NCBI GenBank assembly: GCA_963644855.1
Contig: CAVIQL010000032.1
Location: 1 to 24,518, forward strand
Length of the DNA: 24,518 nucleotides
DNA from: UBA6398 sp963644855
GTDB taxonomy: Bacteria; Bacteroidota; Bacteroidia; Bacteroidales; Bacteroidaceae
Direction of reading: 5' to 3'
The notes under the pieces were generated by a model that made no database searches, had not been told where the DNA came from, and saw nothing but the letters and a program-made list of their open reading frames with translations. Position 1 is the stretch's first letter. Every line of letters begins with the position of its first letter. Below, one piece after another: positions 6,923 through 15,108 of this stretch. Position numbers and translations under genes: made by a program.

Positions 6923-9388
6923 ATGAACATTTCATATAAATGGCTTAAGGAGTATGTTGATTTTACACTTACTCCACAAGAAGTCGCCGATGCGCTTACG
7001 TCGGAGGGACTTGAAGTAGATTCTCTTGAAGAAGTGGCCGCTATACGCGGAGGCTTGAAAGGCATTGTGGTGGGCGAGGTGCTCACTTGCGAACCTCACC
7101 CCAATAGCGACCATATGCACGTTTGTTCTGTGAACCTTGGTGCAGACGACCCCGTGCAGATTGTTTGCGGTGCATCAAATATCGCTGCCGGACAAAAGGT
7201 AATGGTTGCAACCATTGGCTGTGTGTTGTATGACGGCGACCTGGAATTCAAAATCAAAAAGTCGCGTTTGCGCGGCGTCGATAGCTTCGGTATGATTTGC
7301 GCTGAAGACGAAATTGGCGTAGGCAATGATCATAGCGGTATAATAGTGCTTCCGCAAGACGTAAAGCCCGGAACACCTGCAGCCGAATACTATAATTTGG
7401 AAAGCGACTATGTGATTGAAGTTGATATTACTCCTAATCGTTCTGATGCTTGCTCGCATTATGGTGTTGCGCGCGATTTGTATGCTTGGCTCAAACGTAA
7501 TGGCTACGAAACTTCATTACATCGTCCCGATGTAGATGATTTTGCTGTAGACAACGAAGAACTGAATATAGATATCGATGTTCAGAATTTCGAGGCTTGC
7601 CCAAGATATTGCGCTGTAACCATAAAGAATTGCAATGTAAAGGAAAGTCCTGAGTGGTTGAAGAAGAAACTCGAAACAATAGGCTTGCGCTCCATTAATA
7701 ATATCGTAGACATTACAAACTATATTATGATGGCTTACGGACAACCCCTACATTGTTTCGACGCCGATATGATAAAGGGCAACAAAGTAGTAGTTCGTAC
7801 AATGCCAGAAGGCACTCCGTTTATTACACTCGATGGAGTAGAACATAAATTGTCTGATAGAGATCTTGCCATATGTAATGCTGAAGAACCGATGTGTATA
7901 GCCGGAGTTTTTGGCGGCAAAGGTTCAGGAACTTATGAGACAACTAAGGACGTTTTGTTTGAGAGTGCGTATTTTAATCCCACTTGGATTCGCAAAAGTG
8001 CGCGACGTCATGGACTTTCTACCGACGCAAGTTTTCGCTTTGAGCGTGGAATTGACCCACAAGGTCAAATATACGCGTTGAAACAAGCTGCTATTCTTGC
8101 AAAACAACTTGCCGGTGGAACAATTTCAATGCAGATAAAAGACGTAAAACAGAAAGACGCTGAAGATTTTATCGTTGATCTTAATTACGAATACGCTTTC
8201 AATCTTATCGGAAAGCAACTCGACAAGAATGTGGTCAAGGAAATCGTAACAAGTCTTGAGATGAAAATTCTTGAAGACCGAGAAGACGGAATAAAACTCG
8301 CAGTTCCTCCATATAGAGTTGATGTTACTCGCGCTTGCGACGTGGTTGAAGATATTTTGCGCATATATGGTTACAATAATGTGGAGATTCCTTCGGCTAT
8401 TAACTCAACACTTACGATCGAGGGTGAAGAAGACAGATCGCATAAACTTAAAGATGTTGTTAGCGAGCAACTCGTGGGATACGGTTTCAACGAAGTGATG
8501 AACAATTCGCTCACCAAAATTTCTTATTACGAACCCTTGGAGCAATTGTCTCTTGACAACGGCGTGAAGATAGTTAATCCTTTGAGTTCCGACTTGGGCG
8601 TTATGCGTCAGACACTGCTTTTCGGCGGACTTGAAAACGTTCAGCGCAATTTGAATCGCAAGATTGAAGACATAAGATTCTTTGAATTTGGAAATTGCTA
8701 CCATTACAACGCTGCTAAAGCCGATGGCGATAACCATATGTCGGCTTACAGCGAAGAATATCACATGGGAATTTGGTTGGCAGGCAAGCGTGAACACAAT
8801 TCTTGGGTAAAGGCTAACGAAGAAGTCAATGTATTTGAACTCAAAGCCCATGTAGAAAATATATTCCGCCGTTTGGGAGTAGGAAAGTCTGCCCTTGTAA
8901 TAAAAGAAGTAGGCGAGGGCGATTTGCTGTCAAAGGCTCTTGAATATTCGGCGCGCAATGGCAAGACAATAGCAGTTGTTGGAATCGTAAAATCAGCGAT
9001 TGCCCGCAAATTCGATATTGACGGCGGCGTTTTCTATGCCGATATCAATTGGTCGAACCTTATGAAACTTACGCGCAAAAACAAGGTGGTTTATTCCAAG
9101 CTAAGCAAATATCCGCCTGTAAGCCGCGACCTTGCGTTGTTGGTAAACAACACTGTGAAATTTGCCGACATCGAAAGCATAGCATTCAACACAGAGAAGA
9201 AACTGCTCAAGAGTGTAGAACTTTTTGATGTGTATGAAGGAAAGAATATTGCTGAGGGCATGAAGAGCTACGCTGTGAATTTTGTGCTTGAGGATTCGGA
9301 GCGCACGCTTACTGACGAACGTGTTGACAAGGTGATGAAGAGTATTCTCAACAACTTGACTCGTCAGATTGGAGCACAACAGAGATAA
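6923..9388 (+). CDS. pheT: Phenylalanyl-tRNA synthetase beta subunit
   Basis: PheT forms the alpha2-beta2 enzyme that charges tRNA-Phe; the beta chain holds the editing site and tRNA-binding parts. The 821-aa length from the ATG at 6923 is normal for Bacteroidetes. The earlier in-frame TTG at 6845 is rejected because MNISYKWLKEYVDF is the conserved N-terminus. Domains in order are the N-terminal helix and tRNA-binding OB fold (about 43-155), the B3/B4 editing region (about 215-395), the B5 domain (about 405-475), the core catalytic-like domain (about 490-715) and the C-terminal ferredoxin-fold anticodon-binding domain from about 724 (YSKLSKYPPVSRDLALL). pheS is not in this window. The YebC-family gene begins 37 bases downstream on the same strand and shares its terminator. 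Confidence 0.97.
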   Translation: MNISYKWLKEYVDFTLTPQEVADALTSEGLEVDSLEEVAAIRGGLKGIVVGEVLTCEPHPNSDHMHVCSVNLGADDPVQIVCGASNIAAGQKVMVATIGCVLYDGDLEFKIKKSRLRGVDSFGMICAEDEIGVGNDHSGIIVLPQDVKPGTPAAEYYNLESDYVIEVDITPNRSDACSHYGVARDLYAWLKRNGYETSLHRPDVDDFAVDNEELNIDIDVQNFEACPRYCAVTIKNCNVKESPEWLKKKLETIGLRSINNIVDITNYIMMAYGQPLHCFDADMIKGNKVVVRTMPEGTPFITLDGVEHKLSDRDLAICNAEEPMCIAGVFGGKGSGTYETTKDVLFESAYFNPTWIRKSARRHGLSTDASFRFERGIDPQGQIYALKQAAILAKQLAGGTISMQIKDVKQKDAEDFIVDLNYEYAFNLIGKQLDKNVVKEIVTSLEMKILEDREDGIKLAVPPYRVDVTRACDVVEDILRIYGYNNVEIPSAINSTLTIEGEEDRSHKLKDVVSEQLVGYGFNEVMNNSLTKISYYEPLEQLSLDNGVKIVNPLSSDLGVMRQTLLFGGLENVQRNLNRKIEDIRFFEFGNCYHYNAAKADGDNHMSAYSEEYHMGIWLAGKREHNSWVKANEEVNVFELKAHVENIFRRLGVGKSALVIKEVGEGDLLSKALEYSARNGKTIAVVGIVKSAIARKFDIDGGVFYADINWSNLMKLTRKNKVVYSKLSKYPPVSRDLALLVNNTVKFADIESIAFNTEKKLLKSVELFDVYEGKNIAEGMKSYAVNFVLEDSERTLTDERVDKVMKSILNNLTRQIGAQQR

Positions 9389-9425
9389 ATCAAAAATTCA
9401 AATAAAAATATAAAATACCAAACCA

Positions 9426-10163
9426 ATGGGAAGAGCATTTGAATATCGTAAAGCGACAAAACTAAAACGTTGGGGGCATATGGCTCGCACGTTTACAAAA
9501 ATCGGAAAACAAATCACTATAGCAGTGCGCGAGGGTGGTCCAGAGCCTGAAAACAATCCGCACTTGCGTGCAATTATCGCCAATGCCAAGCGCGAAAATA
9601 TGCCGAAGGACAATATCCAGCGTGCAATCAAGAACGCTTGCGATAAAGACCAGAGCGATTACAAGAATATGACTTATGAAGGATATGGCCCTCACGGAAT
9701 TGCCATATTCGTTGATACTCTTACAGACAATCCCACTCGTACAGTGGCTGATGTGCGTTCCATTTTCAACAAATTCTCCGGAAATCTCGGCACAATGGGT
9801 TCGCTTGCATTCTTGTTCGACCACAAAAGCGTTTTCTCTTTCCATAAAAAGGACGGTTTGGATATGGACGAACTCATTCTCGACTTGATTGACTTTGGAG
9901 TGGAAGATGATTTTGATGAAGACGAGGAAGAAAATTCCATTACCATTTATGGCGACCCCAAGAGTTTTGCACAAATACAGCAATATCTTGAAGAGAAAGG
10001 TTTTGATGTGATTGGCGCAGAATTTACTTATATTCCAAACGACTTAAAAGAGGTTACGCCCGAACAACGAGAGACTATCGACAAAATGGTTGGCCTTCTT
10101 GAGGATTTCGATGATGTGCAGAATGTGTACACCAACATGAAGCCCGAAGAATCAGCAGAGTAA
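9426..10163 (+). CDS. YebC/PmpR family transcriptional/translational regulator
   Basis: This is a 245-aa member of the YebC/PmpR (TACO1-like) family, cytoplasmic proteins linked to gene regulation and, in some members, to relief of ribosome stalling. The N-terminus MGRAFEYRKATKLKRWGHMA is a clear family signature (normally 'GHSKW' or 'K-R-W-x-x-M-A'). It continues through NPHLRAIIANAKRENMPKDN and then YEGYGPHGIAIFVDTLTDNP near residues 83-103. An acidic run lies at about 158-170, and the protein ends in PEESAE. It follows pheT closely and is closed by a strong terminator, so it is probably the last gene of the pheT transcript. The precise regulatory target cannot be told from sequence. Confidence 0.95.
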   Translation: MGRAFEYRKATKLKRWGHMARTFTKIGKQITIAVREGGPEPENNPHLRAIIANAKRENMPKDNIQRAIKNACDKDQSDYKNMTYEGYGPHGIAIFVDTLTDNPTRTVADVRSIFNKFSGNLGTMGSLAFLFDHKSVFSFHKKDGLDMDELILDLIDFGVEDDFDEDEEENSITIYGDPKSFAQIQQYLEEKGFDVIGAEFTYIPNDLKEVTPEQRETIDKMVGLLEDFDDVQNVYTNMKPEESAE

Positions 10164-10189
10164 TTTTCTTAAATTATACGTGATATAGC

Positions 10190-10217
10190 AAAGGCGGAAA
10201 GTTTTCTTTCCGCCTTT
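10190..10217 (+). terminator. Rho-independent terminator of the pheT-yebC operon
   Basis: The arms AAAGGCGGAAAG (10190-10201) and CTTTCCGCCTTT (10206-10217) are perfect 12-base complements around a TTTT loop, followed by a T-rich tail (GTTTGTTGTTG) running into the N run. Confidence 0.9.
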
Positions 10218-10228
10218 GTTTGTTGTTG

Positions 10229-10238
10229 NNNNNNNNNN
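10229..10238. other. Assembly gap (10 Ns)
   Basis: Ten Ns mark a join of unknown true length. It falls directly against the first unit of repeat array B, suggesting that the repeat family broke the assembly. Linkage of the pheT side to the restriction-modification side is therefore a scaffold inference. Confidence 0.95.
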
Positions 10239-10239
10239 C

Positions 10240-10323
10240 GATATTATTTGAAAAATGTCGGATATTATTTAAAAAATGTCTGACATTGTTTTTGCGATAT
10301 GCCGATGTGTTTTTGTGATTTGC
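10240..10323. repeat. Array B of 21-bp near-palindromic units
   Basis: Units start at 10240 (GATATTATTTGAAAAATGTC), 10261 (GATATTATTTAAAAAATGTC) and 10282, with a degenerate unit at 10304; steps are 21, 21 and 22 bases. They are the same family as arrays A and C. The array lies between the converging yebC and res genes and may continue into the N gap. The res stop codon (10343-10345) lies about 20 bases beyond it. Confidence 0.85.
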
Positions 10324-10342
10324 TATTACAGTAGTCAAATGC

Positions 10343-12694
10343 CTAATTTTCATCGGGATAGAAGCATTTCCAATTGCTCGTGTTATAGGTGTCGGATATT
10401 TTGATTGGGCTGTATTTCCAATTCTCTCCGTCTTCGATTATAATTCCACCGCCAAGGTTCATTTTCTTTGCCTCTTCGCTGTTCACATAGTCGATTAGCG
10501 CGTTGTGTTTTCGGGCTGCATTTGGATCGCTGCCTGTTGTCTTGGTGTCGAAAAGGAATATGCGCCCGCTTTTCATGCGTATCACGAAGTCTACATAGAA
10601 CAATGATTTTCGGTCATAGATATCCGTGTAGCTTATAGCGTAGTGCTGTTTGCCGGCATCGCCATTCTTGTACCACCAGTCAATGAACTCTTGGTTGTTT
10701 TCGAGAAACGCAACGAATTTTCTCTCGGGCATTGAAGCTTTTTCGAGTTGTATGAACGGAACAAGCGCATGGTCTTTCACATCGTTCCTTATTATGTGAG
10801 TGTCTTCTGGGTAAAGTCTATCGGCAGGCACTTCCCAATTGTATTTCTCAAAAGATTTTTCTGATTTTGTCTTTTGCCGTTTTACAAGTATTTCAAAATA
10901 GCGGTCGAGTGCCAAACCTACCACGGCTTCTATCTTGGGGCGATTGCCGTGATAGAGCACCATTTTCAACGCATCGGTTTCTTCGAGCCCGAAAATTCCA
11001 TTTAGAACTTCTTTCAGCGCATATGCCAAAGTTGTGATGCTCACTTTCTCGAAACGAGAGCCCATAGCTTTGGCGCAAAAAGCAAAGAATGCAGCGTTCA
11101 ATTCCTGCGTGGTGCGCACATAATGCTTTTTCTTGTCAACAATAATAGTCTCCTGTTCGCCAGTAACCTTTTGGTCTTCTACAACGTCAATTCCTATGCC
11201 CTGGATTTGGAATTTCAGTCTGTCTCCAACGGTTCGCCGGTTGATTATTTGCTGGTTTTCGCGCGCTTCTTTGCCGGGTTGGGGTGTTTCTTTGCCATCT
11301 AATTCGTCGGGCGTGAACAAAATGTTGCCCAAATTCTTCACGGAATATTTCTCGCAAAAGCAGTCGGACAATACTTTCTTGAAATCCACTCCCAAACGTT
11401 TGCGGCTTTCGGCAGGACGTTCGCAATATTCCGATTGCAACACCACATTGCAAAGCTCCTTGCGCCTCACGGCGTGAAGACTTGAAAGATAGTCCATGTC
11501 ATCGCTCACTATCTGTATGATATCTTTGCTCAAATTGGTATAAACATAGCCTTTGTTCAAAATATCGTCTTCATAGAAATGTTGTTCCGGCATTCGGAGT
11601 ATGCGCCCCACTGTTTGCGTTGTGAAAGTAAAGCTTTTAATTTCGCGGAAAATAAGCAATACCGCTGCGCGCGGGCAGTCCCAACCCATGGCAATGGCTT
11701 GTTTGAAAAGCAAAACCTCTGTGGGATTGTCGTAATGCTCTATGCCGTCAAGATTTACCTTTTCTTTGCTCAACCAAACGGCAAGCTTCCCGTTTGTTGT
11801 GTTTATTCCTTTTATCAAGTCAAGATATTCCACCACTTCCTTGCGTATGCTTTCGTCCTCGGTGGTCATGTTTTCGCTTTTGTCGTTGGGCAATTGTATC
11901 AACAACAGAGGGTTTATATTTACGCCGAGCTTATTGTATGCCGATGCAAGTTCTTCGCGTTTCTCCAAAGCCAGATGAATGAGATGTTGATTGAGCGAGG
12001 AGTTGGGAGAATTGAAATCGAGCGCAGGATTAAGCACCACGCCCTCCTTGATCATGCCTTCGGCAATTACTTGGTCGCGCAGAATGTTTACAAACTTGTA
12101 GGGCTTTTTGATGAAGATAGTCGTTGCCGAAATTCTAATCTCTATCTTGGGATTGATGTTCTGCAATACCATTTCGCTTTTGTTTGCCAATCGTCCGGCA
12201 AACAAGTGTGCCTCGTCAATGATTACAATTATCGGAATGTTGTGCTCTTGGGTGCGTCGGGTAAGGTTGTATAGCGATGCGTTTTGCTCTGAATCGCGCA
12301 CCATAATGGCGTTGTCTTTGTTGATACTCTCCCAATTCACAAACAAAATATCTCCGGCGTGAATGAAACCTGATGTGGAATGGTCGATATCGTCGTAAAC
12401 CACGGGGTGAAGCTCTTTGGTTTCCGTGAAAAACGATTTCATTTTAAAGTAACTCTGTTCGTGCAACTTGTTTGGCGCAATCCATATAAACGCCACCTCG
12501 TTATAGGGGATTTCGGGGTTGTTTGAAATTTCGGAGTTGAGGCACATGAGCATTTCCGAAGCCATTACCGTTTTGCCCGAACCGGTTGGAGCTTCAAAAT
12601 AAAGCGCATGCCGGCTGCCAGGCTCCGACAAAAAATCCAAGGCATTCTCTACAAGTTCTTTTACTGCCTTTTGCTGATATTTCAAATACTTCAT
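10343..12694 (-). CDS. res: Type III restriction endonuclease, Res subunit (SF2 helicase-nuclease)
   Basis: Res acts with Mod as an ATP-driven translocating endonuclease that cuts unmodified DNA. This 783-aa protein shows superfamily 2 motifs in order: Walker A APTGSGKT (35-42), DEAH (160-163), SAT (189-191), AMGWDCPRA (335-343) and QTVGRILRMPE (360-370). Near the C-terminus a PD-(D/E)XK-like site reads YVDFVIRMKSGRIFLFDTK, giving candidate catalytic residues D702, D716 and K718; aspartate in place of the usual glutamate is a known variation. It is somewhat shorter than EcoP15I-type Res. The ATG overlaps the mod stop as ATGA, so translation is probably coupled. All motifs look intact, so the enzyme is probably active. 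Confidence 0.93.
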   Translation of the reverse strand: MKYLKYQQKAVKELVENALDFLSEPGSRHALYFEAPTGSGKTVMASEMLMCLNSEISNNPEIPYNEVAFIWIAPNKLHEQSYFKMKSFFTETKELHPVVYDDIDHSTSGFIHAGDILFVNWESINKDNAIMVRDSEQNASLYNLTRRTQEHNIPIIVIIDEAHLFAGRLANKSEMVLQNINPKIEIRISATTIFIKKPYKFVNILRDQVIAEGMIKEGVVLNPALDFNSPNSSLNQHLIHLALEKREELASAYNKLGVNINPLLLIQLPNDKSENMTTEDESIRKEVVEYLDLIKGINTTNGKLAVWLSKEKVNLDGIEHYDNPTEVLLFKQAIAMGWDCPRAAVLLIFREIKSFTFTTQTVGRILRMPEQHFYEDDILNKGYVYTNLSKDIIQIVSDDMDYLSSLHAVRRKELCNVVLQSEYCERPAESRKRLGVDFKKVLSDCFCEKYSVKNLGNILFTPDELDGKETPQPGKEARENQQIINRRTVGDRLKFQIQGIGIDVVEDQKVTGEQETIIVDKKKHYVRTTQELNAAFFAFCAKAMGSRFEKVSITTLAYALKEVLNGIFGLEETDALKMVLYHGNRPKIEAVVGLALDRYFEILVKRQKTKSEKSFEKYNWEVPADRLYPEDTHIIRNDVKDHALVPFIQLEKASMPERKFVAFLENNQEFIDWWYKNGDAGKQHYAISYTDIYDRKSLFYVDFVIRMKSGRIFLFDTKTTGSDPNAARKHNALIDYVNSEEAKKMNLGGGIIIEDGENWKYSPIKISDTYNTSNWKCFYPDEN

Positions 12695-14511
12695 AGTTTC
12701 TCGGTTGTTTCGTTGTTTTCGTTTATTTCTTCGGCTTGTTTTTTCGGTTCCGGCAACACGTGGCGATAGGCATTATATATGGCGTCGGGCAAAGCACAAA
12801 GTTCCACGCGGTTTGCCACATCGTCGAAATCATCATCAAAAGCGTAGGAATTAGGTGAGAACACGTAGGTTTTTATCTTGTTTTCGGTGATTGGAGATTT
12901 GAGAATTTGTTTCACCAATTCCGGAATTTTCTCTTCATTATATACTACGAGCATTTGGTGTTTGCCATCGTTGAAATAGCGCGCGGTGTTGGTGTCAAGA
13001 TATTTGTCGGCGAGTGGGGCAGGAGTGTAAACGTTGTTGCGAATACAGAGCATGTCGGTGGCAAGAAGCATTAGGCGGCGCATGTTAACCGTAGTTTTTT
13101 CGCGCGGCAGCAGATGTGTTTTGTAGTATCGCAGCGTGTTGTCTTTAAGTCCCGCTATATTTTCGCCTTTCGATGTGGTGTATCCGTTTATCACCCTTTT
13201 GTTGCGCTCATAGGTTACGTTTTCGCAAATTCCGTTCTCGTTGTTCGTTACAAGTATACACTGCCTTTTTCCGCCGTCCTCATTGTTTAGTTGCATAGTG
13301 GCATCTAAACTGGTACCAGAACCAGCAAAAAAATCAAGTATTATTATATTTCTACTTTTATTTAAGAACCTAACTAATTTCTTCAATAGTTCACAAGGTT
13401 TTGAAAAAGAAAATTCTAAAGATAATTCGCCCAAACGACTTGTCCCAAGAGAATTAATGCAGTCTTCAATGTAATTTGGTGGAACTTTACCTTTTTCTTC
13501 GGCATCTTTTTTATACCGTTTGGTATAAACATTCCAGTTAGAGGTTTTTCCATTCTCGTCAACAAGGGAAGATTTTTTGACTTTCTTAAAAACCAACAGA
13601 TGCTTTTGTTTAAGATAACTATCCCAAGCCCATCTCCAACATTTATCTTCATTACTTTGTGGCTTAATAAAAGATGCATCTTTTATTTCTGTAGGAAATA
13701 TATTGCCAGGAGGTATTATAAAAGAATGATCAGGACATTCTATATAATATCTTTGATTAGGACGAGAGTCTAATGAACTTTGATACAAAGATTTGCTACA
13801 TTCATAAAACTCTCCAGCTCTTTCTCCTTCTTTTTCCATTATAGGAAAGTTTGCTGTGTTTGGAGCAAAGAACTTATTTACATTTTGTTTGTTATTTGCG
13901 TAAACCAAGACATAATCTACCGCAGGAGAAAAATATGTACCTTTTCCATTTCCTCTTTTCTGAATACGAGAAATTATAGATATTTGGTTTTGCTCACCAA
14001 ACATTTCATTACATAATAGTATTAACTGTGCAACTTCGTCAAAACCTATTGAAATGAATAAGACACCATCTTCTTTCAATAAACCTTTGGCAATGCGCAG
14101 GCGTTTGTTCATAAACGAAAGCCATTTGGAATGGCGGTAGCCGTCTTCGCGATCAACAAAATTGTCGTTGTAAACAAAATCTTTGTTCCCTGTGTTGTAA
14201 GGCGGATCGATGTAGATTACGTCAATCTTTCCCGAGTGGGTATAGCTTAGAGCAGTTAACGCTTCAAGGTTGTCGCCTTCTATAAGAATGTGGTTGGGCG
14301 CATCGGGAGCGGAGCTTATTATTGCGCGTTCCTTTACTTCTTGCAATACGGGCAACTCGTTTTCCAAACGTTTCTCAATGTCTTCGGGCTTGTTTTCCCA
14401 AACCAATCCGTATTTCTTTTCGCTATTGAGTAATTCGGTGAGTTGGGCTTTTTCTTCGTTGCTAAGCCCTTCAATGTTTTTTATCTTGTTGATGAGTTGC
14501 TGTTTGTTCAT
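12691..14511 (-). CDS. mod: Type III adenine-specific DNA methyltransferase, Mod subunit
   Basis: Mod methylates adenine at the recognition site and supplies site specificity for the whole system. The 606-aa protein has the beta-class order: DPPY (102-105, in DVIYIDPPYNTGNKDF), then the target-recognition region, then the AdoMet motif DFFAGSGT (393-400). Base composition changes sharply inside the gene. Sampled 60-base lines fall from about 48-52% GC outside to about 20-32% between roughly 13310 and 14075, that is residues about 145-400, exactly the recognition region. This suggests replacement of that segment by recombination from another allele or species. No simple-sequence tract typical of phase-variable mod genes is visible. 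It is followed by res with a 4-base overlap. Confidence 0.94.
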   Translation of the reverse strand: MNKQQLINKIKNIEGLSNEEKAQLTELLNSEKKYGLVWENKPEDIEKRLENELPVLQEVKERAIISSAPDAPNHILIEGDNLEALTALSYTHSGKIDVIYIDPPYNTGNKDFVYNDNFVDREDGYRHSKWLSFMNKRLRIAKGLLKEDGVLFISIGFDEVAQLILLCNEMFGEQNQISIISRIQKRGNGKGTYFSPAVDYVLVYANNKQNVNKFFAPNTANFPIMEKEGERAGEFYECSKSLYQSSLDSRPNQRYYIECPDHSFIIPPGNIFPTEIKDASFIKPQSNEDKCWRWAWDSYLKQKHLLVFKKVKKSSLVDENGKTSNWNVYTKRYKKDAEEKGKVPPNYIEDCINSLGTSRLGELSLEFSFSKPCELLKKLVRFLNKSRNIIILDFFAGSGTSLDATMQLNNEDGGKRQCILVTNNENGICENVTYERNKRVINGYTTSKGENIAGLKDNTLRYYKTHLLPREKTTVNMRRLMLLATDMLCIRNNVYTPAPLADKYLDTNTARYFNDGKHQMLVVYNEEKIPELVKQILKSPITENKIKTYVFSPNSYAFDDDFDDVANRVELCALPDAIYNAYRHVLPEPKKQAEEINENNETTEKL

Positions 14512-14697
14512 GCGGCGGCATTGGTTGCGTTCCGCCGACTCCCCAAGCGGTGAATGTTAGTATGGTATTGTCTATAAAAAAGATTTGGCGCAGGAATCAT
14601 CACTTCAAAATTCCTTGCAAACTGCGGTATTAGGAAACCGATCACATTAAGGAACAGAAGCAATGAAGCCTACGCCAATTGTATGATATACGCACAC

Positions 14698-14728
14698 AAT
14701 GCACCCTTTCTTGACGAAAGGGCGCACT
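14698..14728 (-). promoter_or_regulatory. Strong RNA hairpin in the mod upstream region
   Basis: On the minus strand GCGCCCTTTC-GTCAA-GAAAGGGTGC forms a 10-pair core, extended to 13 pairs (14698-14728) with a 5-base loop. It is fully paired only in minus-strand RNA, where two positions become G-U; on the plus strand the same positions are A-C clashes. No T run follows, so it is more likely part of a structured leader or RNA than a terminator. Confidence 0.5.
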
Positions 14729-14842
14729 TATGCCGTGCGAAATTCACACTATGGGTAGACGTCCACCGCATATATCCTCTGAATGCAATTTTGAAAGTTC
14801 CTAATTTCCAGTTTGCCAGAAGAAAACGTAGTAAACGCCTTT

Positions 14843-14911
14843 CTCAAAAATAGAGCCGCTTGTTTGGCAGATTTTCGTCGGCATCTCTTTGCCGGCTGTC
14901 CGCAAAGCGGC
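14843..14911 (-). ncRNA. Candidate small RNA: promoter-proximal long hairpin with U-rich tail
   Basis: Just after a near-consensus minus-strand promoter, GCCGCTT (14905-14911) pairs with AAGCGGC (14855-14861). Inside, GG(A)CAG pairs with CTGCC and CGGCA pairs with TGCCG across a 6-base loop. The far arm is followed by CTCTATTTTTGAG. The predicted start site falls at the first bases of the stem, so the whole would be a stable RNA of about 65 nt ending in a U-rich tail. It could equally be an attenuator at the start of the mod leader. No known RNA family was recognised. Confidence 0.4.
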
Positions 14912-14915
14912 AGTT

Positions 14916-14947
14916 CAAAAGTAGGGAAAATTTACGACATCTGCAAA
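14916..14947 (-). promoter_or_regulatory. Bacteroidetes-type promoter upstream of the sRNA/mod region
   Basis: On the minus strand TTTG (14944-14947), a 20-base spacer, then TACTTTTG (14916-14923) fit the consensus. The predicted start is near 14909, about 400 bases before the mod ATG. I found no closer promoter match for mod. Confidence 0.65.
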
Positions 14948-15012
14948 CCTTTTTCCTCTATATTGGTTTGCCTAAAAAAATCAAGGCATCTTTCTTGAAA
15001 AACAAACAATAA

Positions 15013-15084
15013 GGGCGGCTTTGAAACCTATCGGAAGTAAAAGACAAAATACGCAGTTTTCCCGATACGATTTCAAAGCCGCCC
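15013..15084 (-). terminator. pepD terminator with long loop
   Basis: The perfect 14-base arms GGGCGGCTTTGAAA and TTTCAAAGCCGCCC (15013-15026 and 15071-15084) flank a 44-base loop that can form an inner 6-pair stem (TATCGG/CCGATA). On the minus strand it is followed by TTATTGTTTGTTTTTC, a U-rich tail, 25 bases after the pepD stop. Confidence 0.75.
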
Positions 15085-15108
15085 AAAAATGGATTGCGGT
15101 GAAACAGA

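Larger units (their letters stand above)
14512..15108. other. 597-base gene-free region between pepD and mod
   Basis: No convincing protein gene is present on either strand; the longest plus-strand frame (14813-14998) has no recognisable protein features. Reading on the minus strand it holds, in order, the pepD terminator, a near-consensus promoter, a possible small RNA hairpin and a second strong hairpin about 190 bases before mod. No tRNA, tmRNA, RNase P or SRP RNA core motif was seen. Confidence 0.7.

Noticed and set aside
12691..14511. Simple-sequence repeat making mod phase-variable
   Set aside because: No tandem short repeat or long homopolymer was found in the mod coding sequence.
14813..14998. 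61-codon plus-strand frame in the gap upstream of mod
   Set aside because: It overlaps the proposed promoter and hairpin on the other strand and has no protein-like features or promoter of its own.
14512..15108. tRNA, tmRNA, RNase P RNA or SRP RNA in the gap
   Set aside because: None of the conserved core motifs of these RNAs was found on either strand; 6S RNA cannot be excluded but the ends do not pair convincingly.
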